Below, in pieces: positions 35,528-49,254 of a stretch of 64,000 nucleotides of DNA (positions are counted from its first letter, which is position 1; every line of letters begins with the position of its first letter). Source of the DNA: Catenuloplanes niger (GTDB lineage Bacteria; Actinomycetota; Actinomycetes; Mycobacteriales; Micromonosporaceae). Below the pieces are notes generated by a model. It had not been told where the DNA came from. It saw only the letters and a program-made list of their open reading frames with translations, and did not search any database. The position numbers were made by a program, and so were the translations under genes. Location: the NCBI RefSeq assembly GCF_031458255.1, contig NZ_JAVDYC010000001.1, forward strand, positions 1,869,001-1,933,000, read 5' to 3'.

Positions 35528-35565
35528 CCGGGGCCCGCACCGCGGCATCGCGGTGCGGGCCCCGG
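35528..35565. terminator. Bidirectional terminator between the NTF2-like gene and rbpA
   Basis: A perfect 17-bp stem (ccggggcccgcaccgcg at 35528-35544, complement at 35549-35565) with a 4-base loop lies between two convergent genes, 14 bases after the NTF2-like stop and 66 bases from the rbpA stop. Confidence 0.8.
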
Positions 35566-35631
35566 ATCCGTGACGGGACCGCCGAGCCGAAGGGCACGCC
35601 GGAAGCGGGCGGATCGGCTTCGGAACAGCTG

Positions 35632-35976
35632 TTACCGCTCGCCGCGCCGCGCCCGCACCGCCGCCAGCGCCTCCGCGAGGATGGCCTCGCCGTCCTCAGG
35701 GGACCGGCGTTCCTTCACATAGGCCAGATGTGTCTTGTACGGCTCCGGGCGCGCCGGACCGGGTGGGTTCTCGCGGTCGCGGCCGGCGGGCTGGCCGCAG
35801 CGCGGGCAGTCCCAGGCCTCCGGCGCCGGGGCCTCGGCCGCGAGCAGCAGCTCGGTCGTGTGGCCGTTGCCGCACCAGTAGGTGACGGGGACGCGCGGGG
35901 CCGGTTCGCTTCTCTCGGTGGGGCGCATGGGGCTGGAGCCCACGCGGGTGCCCCGGATAGCGCTGCCGTTCGGCAC
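35632..35976 (-). CDS. rbpA: RNA polymerase-binding protein RbpA
   Basis: A 114-residue actinobacterial transcription factor that binds the sigma subunit and stabilises open complexes. It shows AIRGTRVGSSPM at the N-terminus, a zinc-binding core with YWCGNGH and WDCPRCGQ, and the C-terminal sigma-interacting helix THLAYVKERRSPEDGEAILAEAL. GTG at 35976 is preceded by GGAG about 7 bases upstream. Adjacency to secG is conserved in actinobacteria. The C-terminus ends ARRGER, without the extra tail seen in some streptomycete homologues. Confidence 0.93.
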   Translation of the reverse strand: MPNGSAIRGTRVGSSPMRPTERSEPAPRVPVTYWCGNGHTTELLLAAEAPAPEAWDCPRCGQPAGRDRENPPGPARPEPYKTHLAYVKERRSPEDGEAILAEALAAVRARRGER

Positions 35977-36021
35977 GATTCGCTCCTGTCCGTTGGGGGA
36001 TCGGTGGAAGCGGCGGGAAGC

Positions 36022-36070
36022 AAACAAAAACTCTGCGCTTGGCCCCGAGGACGGGGACCAAGCGCAGAGT
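36022..36070 (-). terminator. Rho-independent terminator after secG
   Basis: A stem of about 18 bp (36031-36047 with 36052-36070, one bulged A) is followed on the minus strand by TTTTTGTTTG. This is the most classical terminator in the window. It separates secG from rbpA, so rbpA has its own transcription start or depends on read-through. Confidence 0.9.
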
Positions 36071-36089
36071 GTACGACTACGGGTGCCGC

Positions 36090-36347
36090 TCAGGCACCGT
36101 CGACGGCGAGTTTCAGCCAGAAACCGAGCCCGACGATGCAGGCGAACCACACGATTCCGACCAGAACGGTGTAGCGGTCGAGGTTCTTCTCGGCCACGGA
36201 CGATCCGGCCAGGCTGGAGGTGACGCCGCCGCCGAACATGCTCGACATGCCGCCGCCCTTGCCCCGGTGAAGCAGGATGAGCATGGTCAGGATGGCACTC
36301 GTGATGATCAGCAACACGATCAACGTGTAGGCGAACCACATCGGCAT
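36090..36347 (-). CDS. secG: Preprotein translocase subunit SecG
   Basis: An 85-residue protein with two transmembrane helices (about 4-25 and 60-80) joined by a Gly-rich loop HRGKGGGMSSMFGGG, as in all SecG. It is the small subunit of the SecYEG channel. It follows tpiA after a terminator-like hairpin and precedes the strong terminator at 36022-36070. Confidence 0.95.
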   Translation of the reverse strand: MPMWFAYTLIVLLIITSAILTMLILLHRGKGGGMSSMFGGGVTSSLAGSSVAEKNLDRYTVLVGIVWFACIVGLGFWLKLAVDGA

Positions 36348-36426
36348 GATCGGGTCGTTCCTCTCTTGGGCAGGGCCGTCGCCAAGGATAGCGGGCGGTC
36401 GAAGTCACAGTCACGCGGGGCACGCG

Positions 36427-36452
36427 GAAGGGGGCCCAGCCGGGCCCCCTTC
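36427..36452 (-). terminator. Terminator after tpiA
   Basis: A perfect 11-bp stem (gaagggggccc 36427-36437, complement 36442-36452) with a 4-base loop lies just after the tpiA stop on the minus strand. It has no long T run. It likely ends the gap-pgk-tpiA transcript or reduces flow into secG. Confidence 0.7.
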
Positions 36453-36465
36453 GTTTCAACGAGCG

Positions 36466-37257
36466 TCAGCGCGCGACGTGCTCCGGGAAACGCACGATCT
36501 GCACGAACTGCTCGGCGTCGATGCTGGCGCCGCCGACCAGCGCACCGTCCACGTCCGGCTGCGCCATGATCTGGGCGACGTTGTTGCCCTTGACGGAGCC
36601 GCCGTAGAGCACGCGGACCTTGTCCGCGGTCTCCTGCCCGTACTTCTTCGCCAGGCGGGCGCGGATGTCGCCGCACACCTCCTGCGCGTCCTCCGGCGTG
36701 GCGGTCTTGCCGGTGCCGATCGCCCAGACCGGCTCGTACGCGATGACGATCTTCTCGACCTCGGCGGCGGTGAAGCCGTCGAGACCGGCCTCGAGCTGGT
36801 CGGCGCAGTGGGCGATGTGCCCACCGGCCTCGCGGACGTCCAGGCCCTCGCCGAGGCAGAAGATCGGCGTGAGCTCGTTCGCCAGCGCGGCCTTGGCCTT
36901 CGCGTTGACCAGGGCGTCCGACTCGTTGTGGTACTCGCGGCGCTCGGAGTGCCCGACCACCACGTAGGTGCAGCCGAGCTTCGCGAGCATCGCGCCCGAG
37001 ATCTCGCCGGTGTAGGCACCCGACTTGTGCGCCGAGATGTCCTGCGCGCCGTAGCCGATCAGCAGCTTGTCACCGTCGACCGCGGTCTGCACCGTGCGGA
37101 TGTCGGTGAACGGCGGGAGCACCACGGTCTCCACGTCGGTCAGCTGCTTCTCGGTGAGGCCCGCGGCCAGCTTCTGGACGAGAAGGTTCGCCTCGAAGTG
37201 GTTGAGGTTCATCTTCCAGTTGCCGGCCATCAGCGGCCGGCGCGACGAGGTCGCCAT
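36466..37257 (-). CDS. tpiA: Triosephosphate isomerase
   Basis: A 263-residue TIM barrel. The catalytic Lys is in AGNWKMN, the electrophilic His in [10 protein letters not shown], and the catalytic Glu in [21 protein letters not shown], with YGGSVKGNN for phosphate binding. ATG 37257 overlaps the pgk stop by one base (TAATG), the reason for choosing it over longer frames. It interconverts DHAP and glyceraldehyde-3-P. Confidence 0.97.
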   Translation of the reverse strand: MATSSRRPLMAGNWKMNLNHFEANLLVQKLAAGLTEKQLTDVETVVLPPFTDIRTVQTAVDGDKLLIGYGAQDISAHKSGAYTGEISGAMLAKLGCTYVVVGHSERREYHNESDALVNAKAKAALANELTPIFCLGEGLDVREAGGHIAHCADQLEAGLDGFTAAEVEKIVIAYEPVWAIGTGKTATPEDAQEVCGDIRARLAKKYGQETADKVRVLYGGSVKGNNVAQIMAQPDVDGALVGGASIDAEQFVQIVRFPEHVAR

Positions 37258-38453
37258 TACTTCTCCAAAGCCTCGATACCGGGAAGGGTCTTGCCCTCGA
37301 GGTACTCCAGCGAGGCACCGCCACCGGTGGAGATGTGGCCGAACGCGGCCTCGTCCAGGCCGAGCGTGCGCACGGCCGCGGCCGAGTCGCCGCCGCCGAC
37401 CACGGTGAAGCCGTCGACCTTGGTGATCGCCTCGGCGACGCCCCGGGTGCCGGCCGCGAACGGCGCCAGCTCGAAGACGCCCATCGGGCCGTTCCAGAAG
37501 ACGGTCCGGGCACCGGCGATGGCCTCGGCGAAGAGCTGGACCGACGCCGGTCCGATGTCGAGGCCCAGGCGGTCGGCGGGAATCCCGTCCGCGGGAACGA
37601 CGTCGTGCGCGGCGGACGCCGAGAACTCCGAGGCCGCGACCACGTCGACCGGCAGCACGATCCGGTCGCCACCGCGCGCGAGCAGGTCGCGGCAGGTGTC
37701 CAGCATCTCCTCCTGGAGCAGCGACTTCCCGACCTCGTGGCCCTGGGCCTTGAGGAACGTGAAGCACATGCCGCCGCCGATGAGCAGCCGGTCCACCTGG
37801 GGCAGCAGCGCCTCGATCACGGCCAGCTTGTCGCTGACCTTCGAGCCGCCGAGCACCACCACGTACGGCTTCTCCGGGGAGCTGACCTTCTTCAGCACCT
37901 CGACCTCGCGGCCGACCAGGCCACCGGCGTAGTGCGGAAGCAGGGCCGGCACGTCGTAGACGCTGGCGTGCTTGCGGTGCACCGCACCGAAGCCGTCGCC
38001 CACGTAGACGTCCGCGAACGCGGCGAGCTTGGCCGCGAAGGCCTCGCGCTCCGCGGCGTCCTTGCTGGTCTCGCCCGCGTTGAAGCGCAGGTTCTCGAGC
38101 AGGAGGACGTGGCCGTCCTCCAGCGCGGCGACCGCGGTCTCGGCGCCGGGGCCGACCGTGTCCTCCGCGTAGACCACGGCGGACCCGAGCAGCTCGCGAA
38201 GCCGCTCGGCGACCGGCTCCAGGGTGAACGCCGGGTCCGGCGCACCCTTCGGGCGGCCGAGGTGGGACATGACGATGACGCGGGCGCCCGCGTCACGGAG
38301 CGCCACCAGCGTCGGGAGGACCGCGCGGATCCGGCCGTCGTCGGTGATGACGCGGGGGTCAGAGTCCTTCTCGAACGGGACGTTCAGGTCGGCGCGCACG
38401 AGCACGCGCCGACCCGAGACACCCTCGCCGAGCAGGTCGTCGAGAGTCTTCAC
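37257..38453 (-). CDS. pgk: Phosphoglycerate kinase
   Basis: A 398-residue two-lobed kinase. Motifs visible are [21 protein letters not shown], the hinge segment [11 protein letters not shown] and the C-terminal [13 protein letters not shown] with nucleotide contacts. It transfers phosphate from 1,3-bisphosphoglycerate to ADP. It lies between gap and tpiA with 12 bases to gap and a one-base overlap with tpiA. Confidence 0.97.
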   Translation of the reverse strand: MKTLDDLLGEGVSGRRVLVRADLNVPFEKDSDPRVITDDGRIRAVLPTLVALRDAGARVIVMSHLGRPKGAPDPAFTLEPVAERLRELLGSAVVYAEDTVGPGAETAVAALEDGHVLLLENLRFNAGETSKDAAEREAFAAKLAAFADVYVGDGFGAVHRKHASVYDVPALLPHYAGGLVGREVEVLKKVSSPEKPYVVVLGGSKVSDKLAVIEALLPQVDRLLIGGGMCFTFLKAQGHEVGKSLLQEEMLDTCRDLLARGGDRIVLPVDVVAASEFSASAAHDVVPADGIPADRLGLDIGPASVQLFAEAIAGARTVFWNGPMGVFELAPFAAGTRGVAEAITKVDGFTVVGGGDSAAAVRTLGLDEAAFGHISTGGGASLEYLEGKTLPGIEALEK

Positions 38454-38465
38454 AGAATGAGTCCC

Positions 38466-39813
<1,348 letters not shown>

Positions 39814-40794
39814 TCAGCAGGCGAGCATCTCCGGCGTCACGGCCGCTTCGGTGTCCGGTATCCCCAGGTCACGCGCCCGTTTGTCGGCGAGCGCGAGCAG
39901 CCGGCGGATCCGCCCGGCGATCGCGTCCTTGGTCAGCGGCGGGTCAGCCAGCGCGCCCAGTTCCTCCAGCGACGCCTGCCGGTGCTGCAACCGCAGGTGC
40001 CCGGCGGAGGTCAGGTGGTTGGGCGCGTCCTCGGAGAGAATCTCCAACGCACGGGTGACCCGGGCGGCGGCCGCGACCGCGGCCCGGGCGGACCGGCGCA
40101 GGTTCGCGTCGTCGAAGTTCGCCAGCCGGTTCGCCGTCGCCCGGACCTCGCGGCGGACCCGGCGCTCCTCCCAGGACAGCACGCTGGAGTGCGCACCGAT
40201 CCGGGTGAGCAGCGCGGCGATCGCGTCACCGTCCTTGACCACCACCCGGTCCACGCCGCGCACCTCACGCTGCTTGGCGGTTATCCCGATCCGCCGGGCC
40301 GCGCCGACCAGCGCCAGCGCCGACTCCGGGCCGGGGCAGGTGATCTCCAGCGCGCAGGAACGCCCCGGCTCGGTGAGCGAGCCGTGCGCCATGAACGCGC
40401 CGCGCCAGGCCGCGACCGCGCAGCACGCGTTCCCGGAGATCACGTGATGCGGGAGTCCGCGCACCGGCCAGCCGCGCACGTCGAGCAGCCCGGTCTGGCG
40501 GGCCAGCGCCTCGCCGTCCTTGACCACCCGGACGATGAAGTGGCTGCCCTTGCGCAGGCCACCGGAGGCGAGCACGTGGGTCTCGCTGGAGTAGCCGTAC
40601 ACCTCGGCGATCTCCCGCCGGAGGCGCCGCGCCGCGACGCCGGTGTCGAGCTCGGCCTCCACGACCACCCGGCCGGACACGATGTGCAACCCGCCCGAGA
40701 AGCGCAGGAGCGCGGTCATCTCGGCCCGCCGGCAGCACGGCTTCGCCACTTCCACGCGGCTCAGCTCGTCCTTGACGGCCGCAGTCATCGCCAT
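39814..40794 (-). CDS. whiA: WhiA sporulation/division transcription factor
   Basis: A 326-residue WhiA. The start [16 protein letters not shown] is the conserved N-terminus; residues about 90-210 form the LAGLIDADG-like domain (without nuclease residues), and the C-terminal DUF199 helix-turn-helix includes [20 protein letters not shown]. In streptomycetes WhiA works with WhiB to trigger sporulation septation. ATG 40794 is used rather than the long open frame upstream, which is not conserved. A ribosome site GAGGTGACG is upstream. It is last of rapZ-yvcK-whiA. Confidence 0.95.
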   Translation of the reverse strand: MAMTAAVKDELSRVEVAKPCCRRAEMTALLRFSGGLHIVSGRVVVEAELDTGVAARRLRREIAEVYGYSSETHVLASGGLRKGSHFIVRVVKDGEALARQTGLLDVRGWPVRGLPHHVISGNACCAVAAWRGAFMAHGSLTEPGRSCALEITCPGPESALALVGAARRIGITAKQREVRGVDRVVVKDGDAIAALLTRIGAHSSVLSWEERRVRREVRATANRLANFDDANLRRSARAAVAAAARVTRALEILSEDAPNHLTSAGHLRLQHRQASLEELGALADPPLTKDAIAGRIRRLLALADKRARDLGIPDTEAAVTPEMLAC

Positions 40795-40880
40795 ATCGTC
40801 GTCACCTCGTGCACGCAATCCTTGAGTTGTGTGAGCCGTTGTCAACCTGGCCCGGGTGGCCGGACGGCAGGACGCCGCTC

Positions 40881-42961
40881 GACGGCCCGGTGCGCCAGGT
40901 CGAAAAAAGCTCAATGTCTCTGCTCGCCTCGCCCATGGCTTAACGATCGACTTCCAGCACCGGCACCAGCGCGGTGCCGAGTGTGACCGGATCATGCCGC
41001 GGGCTGCCGTCCGGCACCGCGACGGGAGCCAGCACCAGCCGGGCACCCAGCGATTCTGCCGCACCCGCGACCGGTTCGGGGTCACCGACCGCCGCGGGAT
41101 CCGCGAGGACCACGTCCGCGGTCAGTCCCGGCAGGTACCAGGCGAGCGCGGCCAGGTGGTCGGCGACGGAGAGCCCGAGCGTCTCCTTCTCCGCCGCGAG
41201 GTTGAGCAGCACCAGCCGCCGGGCCGGGCTGGCCAGGATCGCCGCGGCCAGCTCCGGCACCAGCAGGTGCGGGATGACGCTGGTGTACCAGCTGCCCGGC
41301 CCGAAGATCAGCCAGTCCGCCTCGGCCACGGCCGCGAGCGCCTCCGGGCAGGCCGGCGGGTCCTTGGGCAACAGCCGGACCTGCTGCACGGTGCCGCGGG
41401 TGACCGCGACCTCGTGCTGGCCGTGCACGGTGCTGATCTCGTCCGGCCGGTCCGGGTCGACGCCGCGCACGTCCGCCTCCAGCTGCACGCCGTGCGTGGA
41501 CATCGGCAGCACCCGGCCCTGCGCGCGGACCAGTCCGGCCGCGTGGTCGAGCGCCGCGACCGGGTCGCCGAACAGTTCCATCAGGCCGCAGAGCAGCAGG
41601 TTGCCGACCGCGTGGCCGGTGAGCGGGTCCTCGTCGCCGAAGCCGGCCGCGGTGAACCGGTGCTGGAGCAGCGCGGCGGTGCGGGCCGACGTCTCGTCCT
41701 CCGCGGCGAGCGCGGCGAGCGCCTGGCGCAGATCGCCGGGCGGGAGGATGCCGCGCTCCGCACGCAGCCGCCCGCTGGACCCGCCGTTGTCACCCACGGT
41801 GACGACCGCGGTCAGCTCGAGGTGCAGCTCCGGCCGGATCCGCCGGAGCGCCCGCAGCGACGCCCCGAGACCGTGACCGCCGCCGAACGCGACGACCTTG
41901 ACGGCCGGCGAGCCGCTGTCGGCCCGCCCGGCCGGTGGCAGAACGCTCACTCGCGCCCCAGGTCGCGGTGGTGGGCGGTGGCGGCGAGGCGCGCCTCGCG
42001 GAGCCGGGTGGCGAGCTCCTCGGTGATGGCGACGCTGCGGTGCTTGCCGCCGGTGCAGCCGATCGCCACGGTCAGGTAGCGCTTGCCCTCGCGCTCGAAG
42101 CCGGACGCGGTCGCCGCGATCAGCGACGCGTACGACCCGACGAAGTCCAGCGCGCCGTCCTGGCCGAGCACGTACGAACTGACCGACTCGTCCCGTCCGG
42201 TGAACTCGCGCAGCTCCGGCACCCAGTACGGGTTCGGCAGGAACCGGGCGTCGAGCACGAAGTCCGCGTCCGGCGGCAGCCCGTACTTGAAGCCGAAGGA
42301 CAGCACGGTCACCCGCAGCCGGCGCGCGTCCTCGCCGCCGAACAGCTCCTCGACCCGGCGGCGCAGCTGGTTGACGTTGAGGTGGCTGGTGTCGATGATG
42401 ACGTCGGCCTGGTCGCGGGCCTCCTCGAGCAGCTTCCGCTCGGCCGCGATGCCCTCCTCCAGCCGGCCCTCGCCCTGCAACGGGTGCGAGCGGCGGACGC
42501 TCTCGAAGCGCCGGATCAGCACCTCGTCGTCCGCGTCCACGAACACCACGCGCGGGTGGAAGCCCTTGTCGCGCAGCGCCTGGATCGCGCCGGCCAGGTC
42601 GGTGGAGAACGCCCGGCTGCGCACGTCCAGCACCATCGCGGTCTGCCGGGTCGCGCCGCCGCCGGCGGCGAACGCCAGCTCGGCCATCTCGACCATGAGC
42701 GCCTGCGGCAGGTTGTCGACGACGTAGAAGCCGACGTTCTCCAGCGCCCGGGCCACCGTGCTGCGGCCGCCGCCGGAGACGCCGGTGACCACGACGAGAC
42801 TGATCTCCTCGCGGGACGACGAGTCGCCCTCCGGTCGGTGCTCGCCGTGCCGGTCGAGCCGGTCGGTCAATGAGCCGCCGTCCGCCTGGCCGGTGCGGCC
42901 GGGCGGCGTGGCGGCAGTGGACGGCCCGGGTGCGCCAGGTGGAAAAACGCTCACTGTCTCT
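40881..42961. repeat. Dispersed repeat in the rapZ-yvcK-whiA segment (three copies)
   Basis: The 41-base stretch at 40881-40921 (between yvcK and whiA) matches 42920-42961 (inside rapZ) at about nine of ten positions, both containing gtgcgccaggt and an A run. A shorter related copy (ggtggcagaacgctcac, 41934-41950) covers the yvcK start. In the rapZ frame it reads ETVSVFPPGAPG; upstream of whiA the same strand reads [12 protein letters not shown] without a start; yvcK begins (M)SVLPPAG. Confidence 0.7.
40940..41950 (-). CDS. yvcK: YvcK/CofD-family protein (gluconeogenesis factor)
   Basis: A 336-residue CofD-like protein. Signature motifs are [33 protein letters not shown], and [17 protein letters not shown], with [22 protein letters not shown]. 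YvcK binds UDP-sugars and is needed for growth on gluconeogenic carbon and for cell shape in other bacteria. Start is GTG 41950, overlapping the rapZ stop as GTGA. The gene sits between rapZ and whiA, conserved from firmicutes to actinobacteria. Confidence 0.94.
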   Translation of the reverse strand: MSVLPPAGRADSGSPAVKVVAFGGGHGLGASLRALRRIRPELHLELTAVVTVGDNGGSSGRLRAERGILPPGDLRQALAALAAEDETSARTAALLQHRFTAAGFGDEDPLTGHAVGNLLLCGLMELFGDPVAALDHAAGLVRAQGRVLPMSTHGVQLEADVRGVDPDRPDEISTVHGQHEVAVTRGTVQQVRLLPKDPPACPEALAAVAEADWLIFGPGSWYTSVIPHLLVPELAAAILASPARRLVLLNLAAEKETLGLSVADHLAALAWYLPGLTADVVLADPAAVGDPEPVAGAAESLGARLVLAPVAVPDGSPRHDPVTLGTALVPVLEVDR

Positions 42962-42993
42962 TCCGGTCGCTCGTCGTCGCGCCGCTCGGTCAC
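41947..42993 (-). CDS. rapZ: RapZ-family nucleotide-binding protein (YvcJ)
   Basis: 348 residues. After a non-conserved N-terminal ~65 residues comes the P-loop ATPase domain starting LVVVTGVSGGGRSTVARALE (Walker A variant GVSGGGRS), followed by FYVVDNLPQALMVEM and the C-terminal RapZ fold with GCTGGKHRSVAITEEL. Enterobacterial RapZ controls GlmS by RNA binding; the actinobacterial role is unclear. GTG 42993 follows a GGGGG site and gives VTERRDDERPEE; the open frame continues further upstream without conserved sequence. The tail overlaps yvcK. Confidence 0.92.
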   Translation of the reverse strand: MTERRDDERPEETVSVFPPGAPGPSTAATPPGRTGQADGGSLTDRLDRHGEHRPEGDSSSREEISLVVVTGVSGGGRSTVARALENVGFYVVDNLPQALMVEMAELAFAAGGGATRQTAMVLDVRSRAFSTDLAGAIQALRDKGFHPRVVFVDADDEVLIRRFESVRRSHPLQGEGRLEEGIAAERKLLEEARDQADVIIDTSHLNVNQLRRRVEELFGGEDARRLRVTVLSFGFKYGLPPDADFVLDARFLPNPYWVPELREFTGRDESVSSYVLGQDGALDFVGSYASLIAATASGFEREGKRYLTVAIGCTGGKHRSVAITEELATRLREARLAATAHHRDLGRE

Positions 42994-43033
42994 GACGGCC
43001 CCCTCAAGGTCGAAAGTCTGTCGGGCGCCAATC

Positions 43034-45289
43034 CTAGAGTTCGCGCGCCGCCGGGTGTACGCCCGCTTCGGCCTCAACATCCCCGGTGGATGCGCTGTTC
43101 CCCGGCATATCGGTCGTCTCCGGGCCCGCGGGCGCGGCCGGCTTTTCACCCGTCAGGGCGGCGATGATGGCCTCGGCCGTGCGCGGCCCGATGCCCGGGA
43201 CCTCGGCGATCTCGGCCGGTGAGGCGGCCGCGAGCTTCTTCACGGAGCCGAACTGGCGCAGCAGCGCCTTGCGGCGCACCTCGCCCAGGCCGGGCACGTC
43301 GTCCAGCGCGGAGACCGTCATCCGCTTGGAACGGCGCTGCCGGTGGAACGTGATGGCGAACCGGTGTGCCTCGTCGCGGACGCGCTGCAGCAGGTAGAGC
43401 GCCTCGGAGTTGCGCGGCAGGATGACCGGGAACTCGTCGTCCGGCAGCCACACCTCCTCCAGCCGCTTGGCCAGGCCGCACAGTGCCACGTCGGTGACGC
43501 CCATCTCGGCCATCACCGCGGCCACGGCCGCGACCTGCGGCGCACCGCCGTCGACCACGATCAGGTTCGGCGGGTACGCGAAGCGCCGCGGCCGGCCGGT
43601 CGTCGGGTCGATGCCGGGCAGCTCGGCCGGGACCGGCTCGCCGCGCGCGGTCAGCTCCTCCGCGGGCGCCAGCTCGCCGGCCGCGGTGACCTCGTCGTTG
43701 GCCACCGGCTGATCGCCTGCGGCGTCGTCCGGGCCACCGGCGGCGAGACCCTGACCACCCGGGGCCGAGCCCGGACCGCCCCGGGCCACACCCTGGCCGG
43801 CCGCGGCCGGGTCCCGGTCACCCGCGCCGGACCAGCCGTCCGCTGTCCGTACCGCGTCGGCCTGGGCTTCGGCCTGGGTGTTCTCCGACTTGAGCCGGGC
43901 GAACCGGCGGCGCATCACCTCGGACATCGCGGAGAGGTCGTCCATGCCGCCGCCGTGCCGGTCGCCGCGCACGATGAACCGCCGGTACTCCCCCTTTCGG
44001 GGCAGCCCGTCCTCGAACACCACCATGCTGGCGACCACGTCGGTGCCCTGGATCTGGGACACGTCGAAGCACTCGATGCGCAGCGGCGCGGTGTCCGTGC
44101 CGAGCGCGTCCGCGATCTCCTCCAGCGCCTTGCTGCGCGTGGTCAGGTCGCCGGAGCGCTTCAGCTTGTGCCGGGTCAGCGACTCGGCCGCGTTTCGCGC
44201 CACCGTCTCCATCAGCGTCTTCTTGTCGCCGCGCTGCGGGACGCGGATCTGCACCCGGCTGCCCCGGTGGTCGGAGAGCCAGTCGGCCAGCGCGTCCGCG
44301 TCGTCCGGCAGCGCGGGGACGAGCAGCTCGCGAGGCACGTCCGCCTCGCCCTGCTCGGCGCCGTAGACCTGGGTGCAGAAGTGGTGCACGAGGTCGCCGA
44401 GGGACAGCTCCTCGTTCTTCTCCACCACCCAGCCGCGCTGACCGCGGATCCGGCCGTCGCGCACGTGGAAGACCTGGACCGCGGCCTCGAGCGGGTCGTC
44501 GGCGAACGCCACCACGTCCGCGTCGGTGCCGTCGCCGAGCACCACGGCCTGCTTCTCCAGCGCGCGGCGCAGCGCCGCGATGTCGTCCCGCAGGCGGGCG
44601 GCGAGCTCGAAGTTGAGCTCGTCGGACGCGGCCATCATCTCGCGCTCCAGCTTCTTGACCATGGTGTCGGTCTTGCCGGCCATGAAGTCGCAGAAGTCGA
44701 GCACGATGTCCCGGTGCTGGTCCATGGTGACCTGGCCGGTGCACGGCGCGGAGCACTTGCCGATGTAGCCGAGCAGGCAGGGGCGGCCGACCTGGGCCGC
44801 GCGCTTGAACACGCCGGCCGAGCAGGTGCGCGCCGGGAAGACGCGGAGCAGCAGGTCGAGCGTCTCGCGGATGGCCCAGGCGTGCGAGTACGGCCCGAAG
44901 TAGCGCACGCCCTTGCGCTTGGCGCCGCGCATCACCTGCAGGCGCGGATAGTCCTCGTCCAGCGTGACCGCGAGGAACGGGTAGGACTTGTCGTCCCGGT
45001 ACTTCACGTTGAAGCGCGGGTCGAACTGCTTGATCCAGGTGAACTCCAGCTGGAGCGCCTCGACCTCGCTGCCGACGGTCACCCAGTCCACCGAGCCGGC
45101 CGTGGTGACCATCTGCTGGGTGCGGGGGTGCAGCGTGAACGTGTCGGCGAAGTACGAATTGAGCCGGCTGCGCAGGCTCTTCGCCTTGCCGACGTAGATC
45201 ACCCGGCCGGTCGGGTCACGGAACCGGTAGACACCGGGGGACTCGGGGATGGTCCCGGGCGCGGGGCGATAGGTCGACGGATCGGGCAC
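43034..45289 (-). CDS. uvrC: UvrC excinuclease subunit with a Gly/Ala-rich insertion
   Basis: A 751-residue UvrC; typical lengths are about 600-680. N-terminal GIY-YIG nuclease ([27 protein letters not shown]), the Cys-rich [15 protein letters not shown], the UVR motif, the RNase H-like endonuclease domain ([21 protein letters not shown]) and C-terminal HhH motifs ([29 protein letters not shown]) are all present. An additional ~70 residues of GQG/AGG/APAE low complexity (about residues 475-545) interrupt the RNase H-like domain before the PNLIVVDGG motif. GTG 45289 is the start. Confidence 0.95.
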   Translation of the reverse strand: MPDPSTYRPAPGTIPESPGVYRFRDPTGRVIYVGKAKSLRSRLNSYFADTFTLHPRTQQMVTTAGSVDWVTVGSEVEALQLEFTWIKQFDPRFNVKYRDDKSYPFLAVTLDEDYPRLQVMRGAKRKGVRYFGPYSHAWAIRETLDLLLRVFPARTCSAGVFKRAAQVGRPCLLGYIGKCSAPCTGQVTMDQHRDIVLDFCDFMAGKTDTMVKKLEREMMAASDELNFELAARLRDDIAALRRALEKQAVVLGDGTDADVVAFADDPLEAAVQVFHVRDGRIRGQRGWVVEKNEELSLGDLVHHFCTQVYGAEQGEADVPRELLVPALPDDADALADWLSDHRGSRVQIRVPQRGDKKTLMETVARNAAESLTRHKLKRSGDLTTRSKALEEIADALGTDTAPLRIECFDVSQIQGTDVVASMVVFEDGLPRKGEYRRFIVRGDRHGGGMDDLSAMSEVMRRRFARLKSENTQAEAQADAVRTADGWSGAGDRDPAAAGQGVARGGPGSAPGGQGLAAGGPDDAAGDQPVANDEVTAAGELAPAEELTARGEPVPAELPGIDPTTGRPRRFAYPPNLIVVDGGAPQVAAVAAVMAEMGVTDVALCGLAKRLEEVWLPDDEFPVILPRNSEALYLLQRVRDEAHRFAITFHRQRRSKRMTVSALDDVPGLGEVRRKALLRQFGSVKKLAAASPAEIAEVPGIGPRTAEAIIAALTGEKPAAPAGPETTDMPGNSASTGDVEAEAGVHPAAREL

Positions 45290-45330
45290 TCACCCAGCCT
45301 AATCCGGGGGTGTGACAACCCTCCTCCGGC

Positions 45331-45354
45331 GGCCGGGCGTGCGGGCGCCCGGCC
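45331..45354 (-). terminator. Hairpin after the Rieske lipoprotein gene
   Basis: A 9-bp stem (ggccgggcg/cgcccggcc) with a 6-base loop sits between the Rieske stop and uvrC start, so uvrC may have its own promoter. Confidence 0.45.
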
Positions 45355-45369
45355 ACCGGTGGGCGGGAC

Positions 45370-45876
45370 TCAGGCGAGCGTGATCGACTCGCCGTCGACG
45401 GTGATCTGCTTCTCGTCCAGCGGCTGGCGTGCCGGGCCGGAGGTGGGCGAGCCGTCCTCGATGGAGAACAGGCTGTTGTGGCACTTGCAGACGATCGAGC
45501 CACCGTCCACGCTGCTCACCGGGCAGCCCTGGTGCGTGCAGACGTTGCTGAAGCACTTGAACGTGCCCGCGGCCGGCTGCGTGATGACGACCTGCTGCTC
45601 CGCGAGGATCACGCCGCTGCCGACCGGGACGTCCGTCGTCTTGGCGATCGCGTTCGCCGCGGTGTCGCCGCCACCGGCCGACGGTGCGGCGCTCTGGGCA
45701 CCGGTCGTCGAGGGAGCACCCGTGGTCGGGTCGGACCCCGGCCCCGAGCTCGTGCTCGGCGAGTCGGACTCGGTGCCGCACGCCGCGAGCGCGGCGACCG
45801 CACCCACGGATCCGGCGCCGACCAGCAGCATCCGGCGCGACGCGGTCCCGGCCTCGAGCACCTGCTCGTTCTTCAT
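45370..45876 (-). CDS. Rieske [2Fe-2S] lipoprotein
   Basis: 168 residues. The N-terminus has twin Arg (SRRMLLVGAGS) and a lipobox LAAC, so it is probably a Tat-exported lipoprotein. A Ser/Thr/Gly/Pro-rich linker (about 35-75) leads to a Rieske domain with CTHQGCPV and CKCHNSLFS ligand boxes. Domains of this layout resemble the QcrA-like or Rieske oxygenase-type iron-sulfur proteins, but the electron partner is not encoded nearby. ATG 45876 is preceded by GGAGGGGTTA, an excellent ribosome-binding site. Confidence 0.9.
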   Translation of the reverse strand: MKNEQVLEAGTASRRMLLVGAGSVGAVAALAACGTESDSPSTSSGPGSDPTTGAPSTTGAQSAAPSAGGGDTAANAIAKTTDVPVGSGVILAEQQVVITQPAAGTFKCFSNVCTHQGCPVSSVDGGSIVCKCHNSLFSIEDGSPTSGPARQPLDEKQITVDGESITLA

Positions 45877-46074
45877 GCTGTAACCCCTCCTGTTAGCCCG
45901 CGGTGCGCCGGCCGCTGTGCCGCCGTGCGCGTCCACGTCCATAGACACGGGTGGCGGGCCCGGCCGGTTCGACGAGAACCGGCCGGACCACCCCACGTCC
46001 GTTACTCACGGTAGAGAACACACCTGTGCGTAACAGAAGAACCCGGGCACGGTTTGCTGACAGAGGGTCGACCG

Positions 46075-49050
<2,976 letters not shown>

Positions 49051-49165
49051 TGCCCGCCCACTTCCCAGCTCAAAGAATGCCATACCTGTTGTGGTCTGTG
49101 TCACATCGGGCCCTGGATGAGCCCGGGATGTTCCAACGCCCCTTACCCCGGTTGAACTCCCGCTT

Positions 49166-49177
49166 CCCCGATCGGGG
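49166..49177. repeat. 12-bp palindrome upstream of uvrA
   Basis: ccccgatcgggg is a perfect palindrome about 120 bases upstream of the uvrA start in the 49051-49254 intergenic stretch. It does not match the actinobacterial SOS box closely. No other gene is seen here. Confidence 0.4.
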
Positions 49178-49254
49178 TACTAACAGCAGGTCAGACCGCA
49201 GACAGGCGCCGCAGGCGACTGTAATCGGGGGGTACGACATTTTTCGCCGAGCGC

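Noticed and set aside
40795-41085. N-terminal extension of WhiA (about 97 extra residues)
   Set aside because: The conserved family start [10 protein letters not shown] at 40794 has its own ribosome-binding site, and the extension is only the repeated segment and yvcK overlap.
49166-49177. LexA/SOS box upstream of uvrA
   Set aside because: The ccccgatcgggg palindrome does not fit the TCGAAC-N4-GTTCGA type box, and no better match was seen.
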